Shown here in pieces: positions 16,976 to 25,375 of a stretch of DNA of 64,000 bases. Numbering within the stretch: the first letter of the stretch is position 1; each line of letters opens with the position of its first letter. The position numbers were made by a program, and so were the translations under genes. The notes below the pieces were generated by a model. That model did not search any database and was not told the origin of the DNA. It was given only the letters and a program-made list of their open reading frames with translations. Source of the DNA: Pontiellaceae bacterium B1224 (GTDB lineage: Bacteria > Verrucomicrobiota > Kiritimatiellia > Kiritimatiellales > Pontiellaceae); the NCBI GenBank assembly GCA_029432815.1, contig JAROBA010000025.1, positions 1 through 64,000 on the forward strand, read 5' to 3'.

Positions 16976-18289
16976 CTACTTTTCTCCCATGGAAGAAATG
17001 TCCTTCAGTGCATTTTCATAACCGTCCTGCCAATCGGCCACGCCGCCTTTGCTGAGCAGCTGCGGGTGATATTGCCGGGAACCGATCTCTGCATAGTTTT
17101 TCCAATGATTGGAAGCGGTTTTTAAATGCTCAACCGCTGCCGCCGGATTCGACTCTTTCAGGTCGGCGGCGCGGAGCTTTTCGGCGTAATAGTTTACAAG
17201 GTGCGCCATGGCCTCAATGTCGCCCAGCGTGCGCGTCCAGGTTTTTCCGTCCGGTGGATTCATCCAATGATCTTGAGCGTCGGAATACATAAAATACGGT
17301 GTCTGCATTTCGTCATCCACGCTCACGCTTTCGTGGCGCGACATGACATCTTTCACCTTTTCTGAAGTATAGCGACCTCCCCAACCGCCCCAGAAAGGAT
17401 GCTCGGTGCTGAATAAACCTCTATTCACCAACCCGATCCATGGGATCGTTCCTCCGCCTTCCATAAAACCAACCCTTTTACCAAAGCTGCGCTCCGGATA
17501 AACGGCACCCAGCGGGCCATGATTCTTAATCACATGTTCCTGAAGCCAGTCATGCTGACCTCGTGCGGTGTAGGCATAGTCGCCCCAAAACTGCGGACCG
17601 ATGGTTGAAATATCCGTTCCGCGCGGTGAGCCCGGCCCTCCGTAGGCGTAGGTCTGGTAATTACTGCGAATCCAATGAATCTCGGGATAGGTTTTGCAAA
17701 TGAAGGCGCCGGCATTGTCCTGCGCACCGTTTTCGAAAACGCGCAGTTTTTTGACCACAGCCTGAAGCTCTTCTTTGGAGTGTGTTTGAGCATAATCATG
17801 CAGCGACTGCGCCAACGTGCTGGATCCCGCGTTCACCGCAATCCAGATCGGGCGCGGGTCATCCCTTTCAAAAACTTCAACCAGCCGTTTAGATCCTTCG
17901 CTGGACTTACCCTCTCCAACGCCGGCGATGCCATATTCCGGCTGACCGGAACAGACGATAGTCCTCAGATAATCCGGTGTATGCCAGCAATCCGAATGTT
18001 GCTGAAGATTTTCATACACCTCGGCATAGGCATCGATGATTTCATGAAAGAGCTCAGGATGTGTTACCTGCCGATATTCATCCTTCATGCCCGGATGAAT
18101 ATATTTGCCCGTCACCGCCATCAGCAGCTCGGGTTCAAACTCGTTCGAGCACATCAGCATATGAACCATCTGCTGCATTTCGTCCGGTTCACATCCCATA
18201 TCTGCCATAACCACCAGCCGCGTTCGTTCCGAAGCAAATACAATACTGACAGCACCGATCAGGCTGATGAGTATCAGACGGCTCTTCAT
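16976..18289 (-). CDS. Secreted DUF1593 nucleoside-hydrolase-like protein
   Basis: About 437 residues; the ATG at 18289 follows a strong GGAGGGAG. The signal MKSRLILISLIGAVSIVFA precedes RTRLVVMADMGCEPDEMQQ, the acidic opening motif of the DUF1593 / nucleoside-hydrolase-like fold, where Asp residues bind calcium in true nucleoside hydrolases. IWIAVNAGSSTLAQ and FMEGGGTIPWIGLVN also fit. Members are secreted and occur in carbohydrate loci of Planctomycetes, Verrucomicrobia and Bacteroidetes; substrates are unclear, probably glycosides. It is last in the operon 19954-16976. Confidence 0.82.
   Translation of the reverse strand: MKSRLILISLIGAVSIVFASERTRLVVMADMGCEPDEMQQMVHMLMCSNEFEPELLMAVTGKYIHPGMKDEYRQVTHPELFHEIIDAYAEVYENLQQHSDCWHTPDYLRTIVCSGQPEYGIAGVGEGKSSEGSKRLVEVFERDDPRPIWIAVNAGSSTLAQSLHDYAQTHSKEELQAVVKKLRVFENGAQDNAGAFICKTYPEIHWIRSNYQTYAYGGPGSPRGTDISTIGPQFWGDYAYTARGQHDWLQEHVIKNHGPLGAVYPERSFGKRVGFMEGGGTIPWIGLVNRGLFSTEHPFWGGWGGRYTSEKVKDVMSRHESVSVDDEMQTPYFMYSDAQDHWMNPPDGKTWTRTLGDIEAMAHLVNYYAEKLRAADLKESNPAAAVEHLKTASNHWKNYAEIGSRQYHPQLLSKGGVADWQDGYENALKDISSMGEK
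17100..17114. repeat. Iterated palindrome copy 8 (centre ATGAT)
   Basis: Exact copy in the DUF1593 gene; read as Ser-Asn-His-Trp-Lys. Confidence 0.85.
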
Positions 18290-18311
18290 GGCTCCCTCCC
18301 CCAGTGACAAC

Positions 18312-18956
18312 TTAGTTCAAAAACTGCTCCGGCGGCACCGGCGCTTCGTATTCTTTAATGCGGATATTGCGGTAATAGATCTCAGCGGTTTCAGATTGGA
18401 AATCAAAAATGCCGGCAGCGGGTTTTAGATTAAATGCCATATTGATGACATCACCATTCAGTTTATGAATGGCATACTGGTCGCCCATCACGATAATTTC
18501 GCATTCATTCCATTGCCCATCGAGGGCGTGATGATGATGATCCGTTTTCGAGGCAAGGTGGAGCCAGCCTTCATCATAGGGTTTGCCCCCGTCATCAGGA
18601 TGTAAATAGGTTCCATCCTCGGTAGCGAACCAATCATAACCTGTGCCCCACTTATAGCCAAAACGCAGGACATAGTTGGTATAGGTTCTTTCGGTATAAA
18701 ACAGCCCGTGTGTGTCGTTGGATCCCGTATTCTGATTATACGCATCGGGAAATTCATCATTAAAAATATGAATCACGCCATCTTCAATGGCGTAGACTTT
18801 TTTAGCCAGTTCCTCATCACCGCTCCGAATCTTCAAATACCAGCCATCCCTGTTTTCACCGTTAAAGATTGTTTTAAATCCCTCTTCCGACTCAGACGCA
18901 GCTGCACCCAGTATTAATCCGAAGGCCAGCATCATTTGAATGGATACATTTTTCAT
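18312..18956 (-). CDS. Secreted DUF1080 family protein (3-keto-disaccharide hydrolase-like)
   Basis: 214 residues with a signal ending near GAAASES. GFKTIFNGENRDGWYLK is the typical DUF1080 opening, and the concanavalin-like sandwich continues through YVLRFGYKW, QWNECEIIVMGD and AEIYYRNIRIKEY. Some members of this fold cleave 3-keto-glycosides, others only bind glycans. It lies 22 bp upstream of the DUF1593 gene and 3 bp after the frameshifted gene, so the three are probably one transcript. Confidence 0.88.
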   Translation of the reverse strand: MKNVSIQMMLAFGLILGAAASESEEGFKTIFNGENRDGWYLKIRSGDEELAKKVYAIEDGVIHIFNDEFPDAYNQNTGSNDTHGLFYTERTYTNYVLRFGYKWGTGYDWFATEDGTYLHPDDGGKPYDEGWLHLASKTDHHHHALDGQWNECEIIVMGDQYAIHKLNGDVINMAFNLKPAAGIFDFQSETAEIYYRNIRIKEYEAPVPPEQFLN

Positions 18957-18959
18957 TGG

Positions 18960-19954
18960 TTATCTCTCGCTCACGCATTTTGATTCTGATTGCTTGGTGT
19001 TCTGCGCTTTATTCGGCTCAACCGATTCATGCCGAAAAACAATCCGGTCCAGTTTATATTTCTGGGACCGACCGGAGACGACCAATTTATAGGTTTCTTC
19101 CGCTTTAAAATTATAGACGGCCACCCGCTTATTGCGGTGCCCTCCGGGATCGATCCGGATCCCGGTAGCCCAAACCAGCGTCATGTGATCGCCTCCAAAG
19201 AACTTGGTATTGTTCTGCAAAGTACCTAGCGTAGCATCTTTCCCGTGTCCGATGAATCGTAGGTCTTTTTTACATTTCTGCTGTATAACCACCGCAAATC
19301 CGGATTGGCCGAATCAAGCATCCACTCGACATTCGTCTGAGCGGTATTCCACTCCGTTTTATTCTGATTCTTAATTCGAATCAGGTTTACACCCAACGCC
19401 CCGAGATCATCCCAGGTGTGTGTCATGCCGACCGCCGGTTTCGTATGCTCTTCGTTAAACGGCGACGAGTGGGATACGCAATAAATAAAAGGCCGATACG
19501 CAGGATCTACCGCATTGATGCAGCGCCACGGCATTTCCATCGGCCCGGCGCACAGAAACCACAACGGATCGTCTGCACTTGATTTTTCGGCCTGGGCTTT
19601 AAAGTTGGCGATTGCCTCATCCTGTGCGGTCTGGATATCGAAAACGATCGAAGGATCAATCTCAAAGCGTTCCACCGCGCCATTCACGCTTTCGAGCATC
19701 TCTGCATACATCTTCGGCTTATTTGCCAAATGGGAGGAATGGTCGTAATGAACCAGTTTGGATTTAAACCCCGTTGCCTCCAGCAGGGCCAGATTCATGG
19801 GCGCCGCAACATAGTCGTCCTTGTCGTAATTATTCCCGTCGTGCGAAATCGCAACCCGCCCGCCGGGGAAATTAACCTGAGCCCGACTGCTATTTGCAGC
19901 CACGCACGAAAGCAAACCCATACAAAACAATACTCTTAAAACTCCTGTCTCCAT
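18960..19954 (-). pseudogene. Frameshifted secreted nucleoside-hydrolase-like protein
   Basis: The first frame starts at ATG 19954 (GGAGAG six bases upstream) with a signal peptide and reads GGRVAISHDGNNYDKDDYVA, a nucleoside-hydrolase-like acidic opening. It continues coherently to SSDTGK and then stops at 19226-19228. The -1 frame continues the chain without a gap as DATLGTLQNNTKFFGG and ends at 18960 with a small beta-sandwich-like tail (YKLVVSGRSQKYKLDRIVF). The simplest reading is a one-base loss in GGGAAAG at 19238-19244, giving a broken gene of about 330 residues. A sequencing error or programmed -1 frameshift at that heptamer is possible. It is the first gene of the three-gene operon and has an operator-like site 58 bp upstream. 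Confidence 0.7.
19238..19244 (-). other. Slippery heptamer GGGAAAG at the frameshift point
   Basis: In the zero frame the codons read G-GGA-AAG, the X-XXY-YYZ pattern used for -1 ribosomal frameshifting. Slipping one base back gives GGG-AAA-GAT and enters exactly the downstream open frame. The zero frame ends three codons later. No clear pseudoknot was identified downstream. Confidence 0.35.
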
Positions 19955-20017
19955 AGTCATCTCTCCGTTCAGTACCTATCAAACTGAGCCATAGAAATGG
20001 ATGACAGGACGCACGCA

Positions 20018-20035
20018 ATCCCGCATATGAAGGAT
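20018..20035. promoter_or_regulatory. Operator-like site B
   Basis: ATCC-CGCATATGAA-GGAT, perfect arms with a ten-base centre. It lies 58 bp before the start at 19954 of the frameshifted gene and its operon. Confidence 0.6.
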
Positions 20036-20080
20036 CTGATTTGAAGGTGAGTAAAGAAAACCTATTACGAGAGGCGGTGT

Positions 20081-23000
20081 CTACAGCACCTCAATTCTCA
20101 GGCGGATGAATTCGTTGGTCCTTCCGATGGTGTCGATGCGGTTGGTGACGGCTTCGTAGTCGGCGTCGAGGTTTCCAGTGATTGGAAGTTCGGTGTAGGT
20201 TCCGGTTTTCCAATCATTGGAAAGCAGGTTGGAACTGAATTCCAGTTCATAGGCCAGTTCGCCTTCGGAGCCGATGCGTCGGGCATGGACATAATCAATT
20301 GTGTCGGCGCCGCTTCCAATCATTGGAAGATAGCCGGTGTCGTTGCCGTTGATTGGATTTCCGCCGAGTGCATATTCATAGAGGTTGTTTGCGGTGTCGC
20401 TGTCCGGGTCGGCGGCGTCGGCCAGATCGGTGCCGTTCAATTCAAAGCCGTGAATCCAGTCGCCGTAGCCCCCCTGTAAATCGGTAGAGGATCCGGAAAC
20501 AATCCGGATGCGCCAGCTTTCCGTCAGATCGAACGAAGGGCGGGTGATGTTGAACACGACATCCATCGTGCCGTCGGCATTCTGCACGCCTTGATAGTCG
20601 TTATTTTCCATCACGCCCGCCGTTTCGAGGGCCACCCATGCGCCGCCCGTCCAGCGTTGCGCTTGCAGGGCAAGGCCGGATTCAATTCCCTTGAGCACAA
20701 CCGGAACGTGGCCGATGCCGCCGCTGTAGATGGTGAAGTCGGCGACCACGGCATTTTCCGATGCTTGGATTTCCAGCGGATAACTACGCAGCAGGCTTCC
20801 TTCATGCACGGCGAGATTCAGTGCAACATTATGTTGAAACTCGTCATAGACTGCGTTCCAGGCATTGGAACCATACGATGCCAGACGGCTTGTAAACTCG
20901 GCATCATAGCCCCAATAATCCGCCGATGCTTTCGGCGGCATAATGAATTCAAATTCACCCTCCACCACATCTCCGGCATTGTAGGAGCGTTCAACCGAAT
21001 CGGCGCTGAAATCGAACAGCAATTTGTCCGTGCCCCAGCTGCGCCCATAGGTATGCATGTAGACGGGGAACGGATTCCCGTTCAGCGTCGAGGAAAGGTT
21101 TAACATTCCGCGACGGCTCCGCGAAACTTTGTCGTAGGACATGACATCATCAATACTCAGCCATTGGTTGTTAAACTGCACCGGTGTGCCCTTATAGGTA
21201 TTCCCGCCCACATCAGCCAGATCAGAGGAAAGCAGTCCGCTCACATCACCGCGATAATAATTGGTGAAGTCCGGCCCGATATAATAATCCGCCGCCATCT
21301 GATGAAACACCAACCGCTCGGGCGATGTCACATTTTCAAGAAACTCATATTTGTATCCGTGGAATCGTCGATGATAGTCGCTCGTGCGCACGGCACGGCT
21401 GGAATAGGTCACACGGATTTTGTCATCGTCCGTCAAACCGGAATAGAGCACCTCCGTCATATTCGGCCCCGTCCAGAGATAGGCGGTTTTCAGCTGTTTG
21501 ATCCAGCGATATTTGTTGGCACTGTCGCGATAAATCAGATAGTCACCACCCCCTGAATTTTCGGTCCAGTTGTGGTCGGTCCCTGAATTCATCGGCGTGG
21601 TGAACGTCGGGCGGATATCATCCATGAATGCCGCACCGGCATGCAGGCAGGGATCGTAGGTACAGGATTCGCCCCATGCGCCCAATGCGCTTTCATCCCA
21701 TTTCCAGTTTTTGCCCCAGCCAATCAGGCTGAGCTGCGAATGGGAAACCGCACCCGCCCCGCCCCAATAGCCGTAAACGACGCGTAGGCGGAAACGTTTG
21801 GTTTCGCTGGCGGCCAACGGCACCATCGTGTAGCCGCGCAACCACGATCCCTGATGCACTGTGGGATTAGCAGCATCCTTATGCCAGTTCTTGGAAATCT
21901 GCACCGGAATGCCGATCGGCCGGCCATCGCTCTCCTCGCACATCAGCATAACAGTTCCCGTAATCGCCCGCGGAGTCGGCTGCTCAAAAATCAGTGGAAT
22001 ATTCTGCGCGATGCCGTCCGGGTTGGTCACCTCAATCACATATTCATCCACCCGATTGGTGTCGGCGGGATAGGAAATGCCAGCCGCCGGCACTTCCACG
22101 TAGAGTGCATACTCATCGGCATCAAACGTGGTTGCCAGTGATGCCGTTGTATCGCGGTCATAGGCATCATTGATATAATCCCCTGCATTCCACGCGGACA
22201 ATGTGGTGTCGTTCTGAGGCTGTATGGCCAGCACAGCGGAATCGCCTGCAACAACGGTTTCATGCAAAACACTTGATGGAGACACCAGACTGACCTTCGT
22301 CTGCGTTACGCCGGACACGCCCGAAAAATCCAGTTTGAACACCACGCGGTCGGCCCAGGCCGTCATTTCAAAACGCCCGGTCGCATTCAGGACATTTCCG
22401 CTGCTGTCTTCAAACACAAGCCCAAGATGATCGAACCGCTGGACAAATCGGTTGCTCTGAATCAGCCGCACCAGTTGGTTGGTGGAGTTTTGAGCTACGG
22501 CAGAGGTGCAGGTGTAATGGGTTCCGTCTTTCACAACGGACAGCGTCAGATCCGCCGGCGTAAAAACCGTGACCTCTTCGTGCAGTGCCGTGCGGTAGTC
22601 CGAACCGGCCAAGGCGTCGTAGCCCGTCAGCTCCATATCATCGCACCCCAGCCGCAAGCTGTAGTATCCCGTCTGGATGATCAGATCCGGATTGGCACGA
22701 GCAACCGTATTCGCTTCGCTCTGAGAGCGGCGGTGTTTCATTGGCGTCGGCAAACCGTATTCAAAATAAAGATAGGTATAGTTCCGATTGTTGTCGGCAA
22801 TGCCCGGTTCCGGCAGGACTTCATTTCCGTGCAGCGCAAAGACCACATCGTTTGCATCGTCTGCAATAGAATCAGTAAACGGAAGAGCTATAGAGCCGGT
22901 GGTCGATAAGTTATAAAGTCGCCCCCCGCCGACAAGGGTTCCCCCGCCGTTTGCCCGACGCCAATTGGAATAGTGGTCAGCGGCGTTGGTCGTCCAGGCG

Positions 23001-25258
23001 ATCTGAAAGGCATAGGTTCCGGCCGGCAGCAGTGTGTCAGAAAAGTCGATGGTATAATATTGCATGCTGGTCATGGAAACACCGGACATGTCGATTACTT
23101 CATGAACCATCGTTGCGCCGGGACTGCTCTCGTAATTACCGATCCAGATAGCCAAATCCTTTCCTTCGCCGGCACCAATCGTTCGATCCACAGCCGACTG
23201 AAGCGTCAACTCCGTTACGAGCGTGGGGCTCGTCAAGGTAAACGTCTGCCCGGCGGCCTGCGTATAGGATGCATCGTCGCGCACCGGCAGGCCGGTTGAC
23301 TCACTGACGGGGTTACCCAAAACAACATCATCCGTCGGATACGATGTTCCCGCATTTGAAATGCTCGCCTCCGGCAGTACAAAAGAAGGCACGTAAGCCG
23401 GAACCACGTCGGAATCCGGCGTGCCAGCCGACAGAATGCCGACATCTTCGGAACTGACTAAAAAATTATTTTCATCGATCATGTTGAATACATAGTGGGT
23501 CGTCCCCTCGGGAATGATCGCTTCAGCCATTCCGTTCTCAGTATCCAGTCGTGCATCCATGCGGAACCATTCTTCATCGACACTGCCGTTGCCGTTTAGG
23601 GTATAGATTAGATCGGCATGAACCACTTCCGCCTTGTTGGTTTCAAAAGTCACCCAGCCTGTACCATTGCTGTGCCCTTTGCTCAGCACCGCCGGGACAT
23701 TTTCTTTGTTCGTCAATGTTTTAGTTGTGGTCGGGTTATAGTGCGGCAGCCGCGCATTCACATTGGTCAGCCAGACGTTCAGTTCAGCTGAGAGCTGTGT
23801 AGCCATCCCCGTTTCAATATTCACCAAGTCAACATTCTCTTCAATATCGCTAGGCGCATTGTTGGTGTCATACAATTTATAAAGCCGGTACGGGTCTAAT
23901 GAGGAATTATCCACATAGTCATAGTTGCGGAACAGTTTCCAACCGTCTTTGCGAATCGTGCTGTGCAGCGCACCGCCATGCGGGAAATGCCAATACATGG
24001 TATCACGCACCGAGCCGTCGAAATGGGTCACCAACGTTTCATCCTGCGGATCGTTCAACAGCAACGGGCTGATGTCACAGCCGTCGAGGCGCTCCGGCAC
24101 AGGAATCTCTGCCAGCGACAACATCGTCGGATATAAATCGAGACCATTCACCATCACGTCGCTGACTTCGTTGGTTGGGACATCGGGGCCGACCACAATG
24201 AACGGCACGCGCGTTCCGCCTTCCTCCGCGCGGATTTTTCCGCGATCCAGCGGATCATTGTCGGTATAGGTTTCCGTCGCGGTTCCCTCCATGCCCCCGT
24301 TGTCGGAGGTCAGGAAAAGATAGGTGTTTTCAATCAGCTTATGCCCCGGCCAACGCGGGTCATCCGTCTCTTCCAGATATTGGATAATTCGCTGAATGTT
24401 AAAATCGAACTCTTCCACCATGGCACCGTAATACGGGTTGATCTGCGCATCGGCCGAAAGATCCTCCATTCCATCCAGCGGCCAGGAATAGCCCATCTTC
24501 AACGCATATTTTTCCAGCAGCCGCTCGGTCCGCGTCTGGATGGGAGAATGGACATACCACGCGGCGTAATAGCTGAAAAACGGCACATTCGAGGAAACGG
24601 CCATGTCCAAAAAATCGATGATGTCCTGCGTGGTCTGATCAAACGCAAATCCATTCGTTGAAGCCAGCCCGTCGAGGTCCTGCAGTTGGTATTCATCCGC
24701 TGCATTCGTGGTGGCAAAGGTGCTCAACCGATCACCGACCTTCTGTGAAATTCCCAGATCATGTTTTGAAAAGTCAAAGCCCTGATCCGTTGGTTGCGGA
24801 AAAGAATTATGATTGACCGCCACATGCCATTTGCCGCTGTGTCCACTCAAGTAGCCGTAAGGTTTCAGCGCCTCGGCGATGGAGATCTCTTCCAGCTCCA
24901 TACGGCCCGTGTAGTACGGATCCATCATGCGGAACGACTGTGTGTAGGGCTTCGGACACTCCCCGCCTTGAACCGAGGTTTTTCCACGCGCCGGAAAACG
25001 ACCGCTCAGGATTCCGTAGCGGCTGGGTCCGCAGACCGGAGCCGGAGAATAGCCCTGCGTGAAACGGACCCCTTCCGTTGCCAGCGCGTCCATGTATGGC
25101 GTTTCATACACCGCATTCGCATCGACATCATAGCAACCGACATCCTGCCAGCCGAGATCATCAGCCAGCAGAATTACAAAGTTTGGCTTTTCCGGCCGCT
25201 GCGCGTTTGCTGCCACAGCAAACAAAAGTGTTAAACCACTTAAAATCCATTTATTCAT
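20081..25258 (-). CDS. Giant secreted sulfatase with large unknown C-terminal modules
   Basis: About 1,725 residues from the ATG at 25258 (AGAGG upstream; signal MNKWILSGLTLLFAVAANA). The sulfatase domain covers about 20-510, with NFVILLADDLGWQDVG and Cys76 in CGPSR for formylglycine. Residues about 525-630 form a beta-domain shared with the sulfatase at 29777. About 650-850 is the same module as the N-termini at 11999 and 34990 (LAIWIGNYES; PAGTYAFQIAW). About 860-1600 is a very large region with no family recognised (KNWH, GSWLRGYTMVPL, YGYWGGAGAVSHSQLSLIGW). The last 110 residues are a Ca-loop tail (DPDSDTANNLYEYALGGNP...) shared with 34990 and 40007. Ordinary sulfatases are 450-600 residues. 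It has its own operator-like site upstream. Confidence 0.9.
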   Translation of the reverse strand: MNKWILSGLTLLFAVAANAQRPEKPNFVILLADDLGWQDVGCYDVDANAVYETPYMDALATEGVRFTQGYSPAPVCGPSRYGILSGRFPARGKTSVQGGECPKPYTQSFRMMDPYYTGRMELEEISIAEALKPYGYLSGHSGKWHVAVNHNSFPQPTDQGFDFSKHDLGISQKVGDRLSTFATTNAADEYQLQDLDGLASTNGFAFDQTTQDIIDFLDMAVSSNVPFFSYYAAWYVHSPIQTRTERLLEKYALKMGYSWPLDGMEDLSADAQINPYYGAMVEEFDFNIQRIIQYLEETDDPRWPGHKLIENTYLFLTSDNGGMEGTATETYTDNDPLDRGKIRAEEGGTRVPFIVVGPDVPTNEVSDVMVNGLDLYPTMLSLAEIPVPERLDGCDISPLLLNDPQDETLVTHFDGSVRDTMYWHFPHGGALHSTIRKDGWKLFRNYDYVDNSSLDPYRLYKLYDTNNAPSDIEENVDLVNIETGMATQLSAELNVWLTNVNARLPHYNPTTTKTLTNKENVPAVLSKGHSNGTGWVTFETNKAEVVHADLIYTLNGNGSVDEEWFRMDARLDTENGMAEAIIPEGTTHYVFNMIDENNFLVSSEDVGILSAGTPDSDVVPAYVPSFVLPEASISNAGTSYPTDDVVLGNPVSESTGLPVRDDASYTQAAGQTFTLTSPTLVTELTLQSAVDRTIGAGEGKDLAIWIGNYESSPGATMVHEVIDMSGVSMTSMQYYTIDFSDTLLPAGTYAFQIAWTTNAADHYSNWRRANGGGTLVGGGRLYNLSTTGSIALPFTDSIADDANDVVFALHGNEVLPEPGIADNNRNYTYLYFEYGLPTPMKHRRSQSEANTVARANPDLIIQTGYYSLRLGCDDMELTGYDALAGSDYRTALHEEVTVFTPADLTLSVVKDGTHYTCTSAVAQNSTNQLVRLIQSNRFVQRFDHLGLVFEDSSGNVLNATGRFEMTAWADRVVFKLDFSGVSGVTQTKVSLVSPSSVLHETVVAGDSAVLAIQPQNDTTLSAWNAGDYINDAYDRDTTASLATTFDADEYALYVEVPAAGISYPADTNRVDEYVIEVTNPDGIAQNIPLIFEQPTPRAITGTVMLMCEESDGRPIGIPVQISKNWHKDAANPTVHQGSWLRGYTMVPLAASETKRFRLRVVYGYWGGAGAVSHSQLSLIGWGKNWKWDESALGAWGESCTYDPCLHAGAAFMDDIRPTFTTPMNSGTDHNWTENSGGGDYLIYRDSANKYRWIKQLKTAYLWTGPNMTEVLYSGLTDDDKIRVTYSSRAVRTSDYHRRFHGYKYEFLENVTSPERLVFHQMAADYYIGPDFTNYYRGDVSGLLSSDLADVGGNTYKGTPVQFNNQWLSIDDVMSYDKVSRSRRGMLNLSSTLNGNPFPVYMHTYGRSWGTDKLLFDFSADSVERSYNAGDVVEGEFEFIMPPKASADYWGYDAEFTSRLASYGSNAWNAVYDEFQHNVALNLAVHEGSLLRSYPLEIQASENAVVADFTIYSGGIGHVPVVLKGIESGLALQAQRWTGGAWVALETAGVMENNDYQGVQNADGTMDVVFNITRPSFDLTESWRIRIVSGSSTDLQGGYGDWIHGFELNGTDLADAADPDSDTANNLYEYALGGNPINGNDTGYLPMIGSGADTIDYVHARRIGSEGELAYELEFSSNLLSNDWKTGTYTELPITGNLDADYEAVTNRIDTIGRTNEFIRLRIEVL
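20173..20187. repeat. Iterated palindrome copy 9 (centre GTGAT)
   Basis: Exact copy in the giant sulfatase tail; read as Pro-Ile-Thr-Gly. First of three copies within about 155 bp. Confidence 0.85.
20208..20222. repeat. Iterated palindrome copy 10 (centre ATCAT)
   Basis: Exact copy 20 bp from the previous one; read as Ser-Asn-Asp-Trp-Lys. Confidence 0.85.
20314..20328. repeat. Iterated palindrome copy 11 (centre ATCAT)
   Basis: Same 15 bases as copy 10 but read in another frame as Pro-Met-Ile-Gly, which shows the constraint is on DNA and not protein. Confidence 0.85.
20856..20870. repeat. Iterated palindrome copy 12 (centre GGCAT)
   Basis: Exact copy in the giant sulfatase; read as Ser-Asn-Ala-Trp-Asn. 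Confidence 0.85.
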
Positions 25259-25334
25259 CCAATCCATCCTCTTGTATTCGGGGGAGACCTTTTCCCGCAC
25301 GAACCACAGAGTATCAGTTCAGAAGGTGTTGACT

Positions 25335-25352
25335 ATCCTGTGTTTACCGGAT
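25335..25352. promoter_or_regulatory. Operator-like site C
   Basis: ATCC-TGTGTTTACC-GGAT, 77 bp before the giant sulfatase start. It lies in the 117-bp gap after the GH29 stop, so this sulfatase probably has its own promoter. Confidence 0.7.
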
Positions 25353-25375
25353 GAAACAATTGCGTCGTTTTCGTA

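Noticed and set aside
20173-20328. Clustered palindromes as terminators or a CRISPR array
   Set aside because: They lie inside an open reading frame, have no T-run and only 10-bp arms; spacing is irregular and no cas genes are present.
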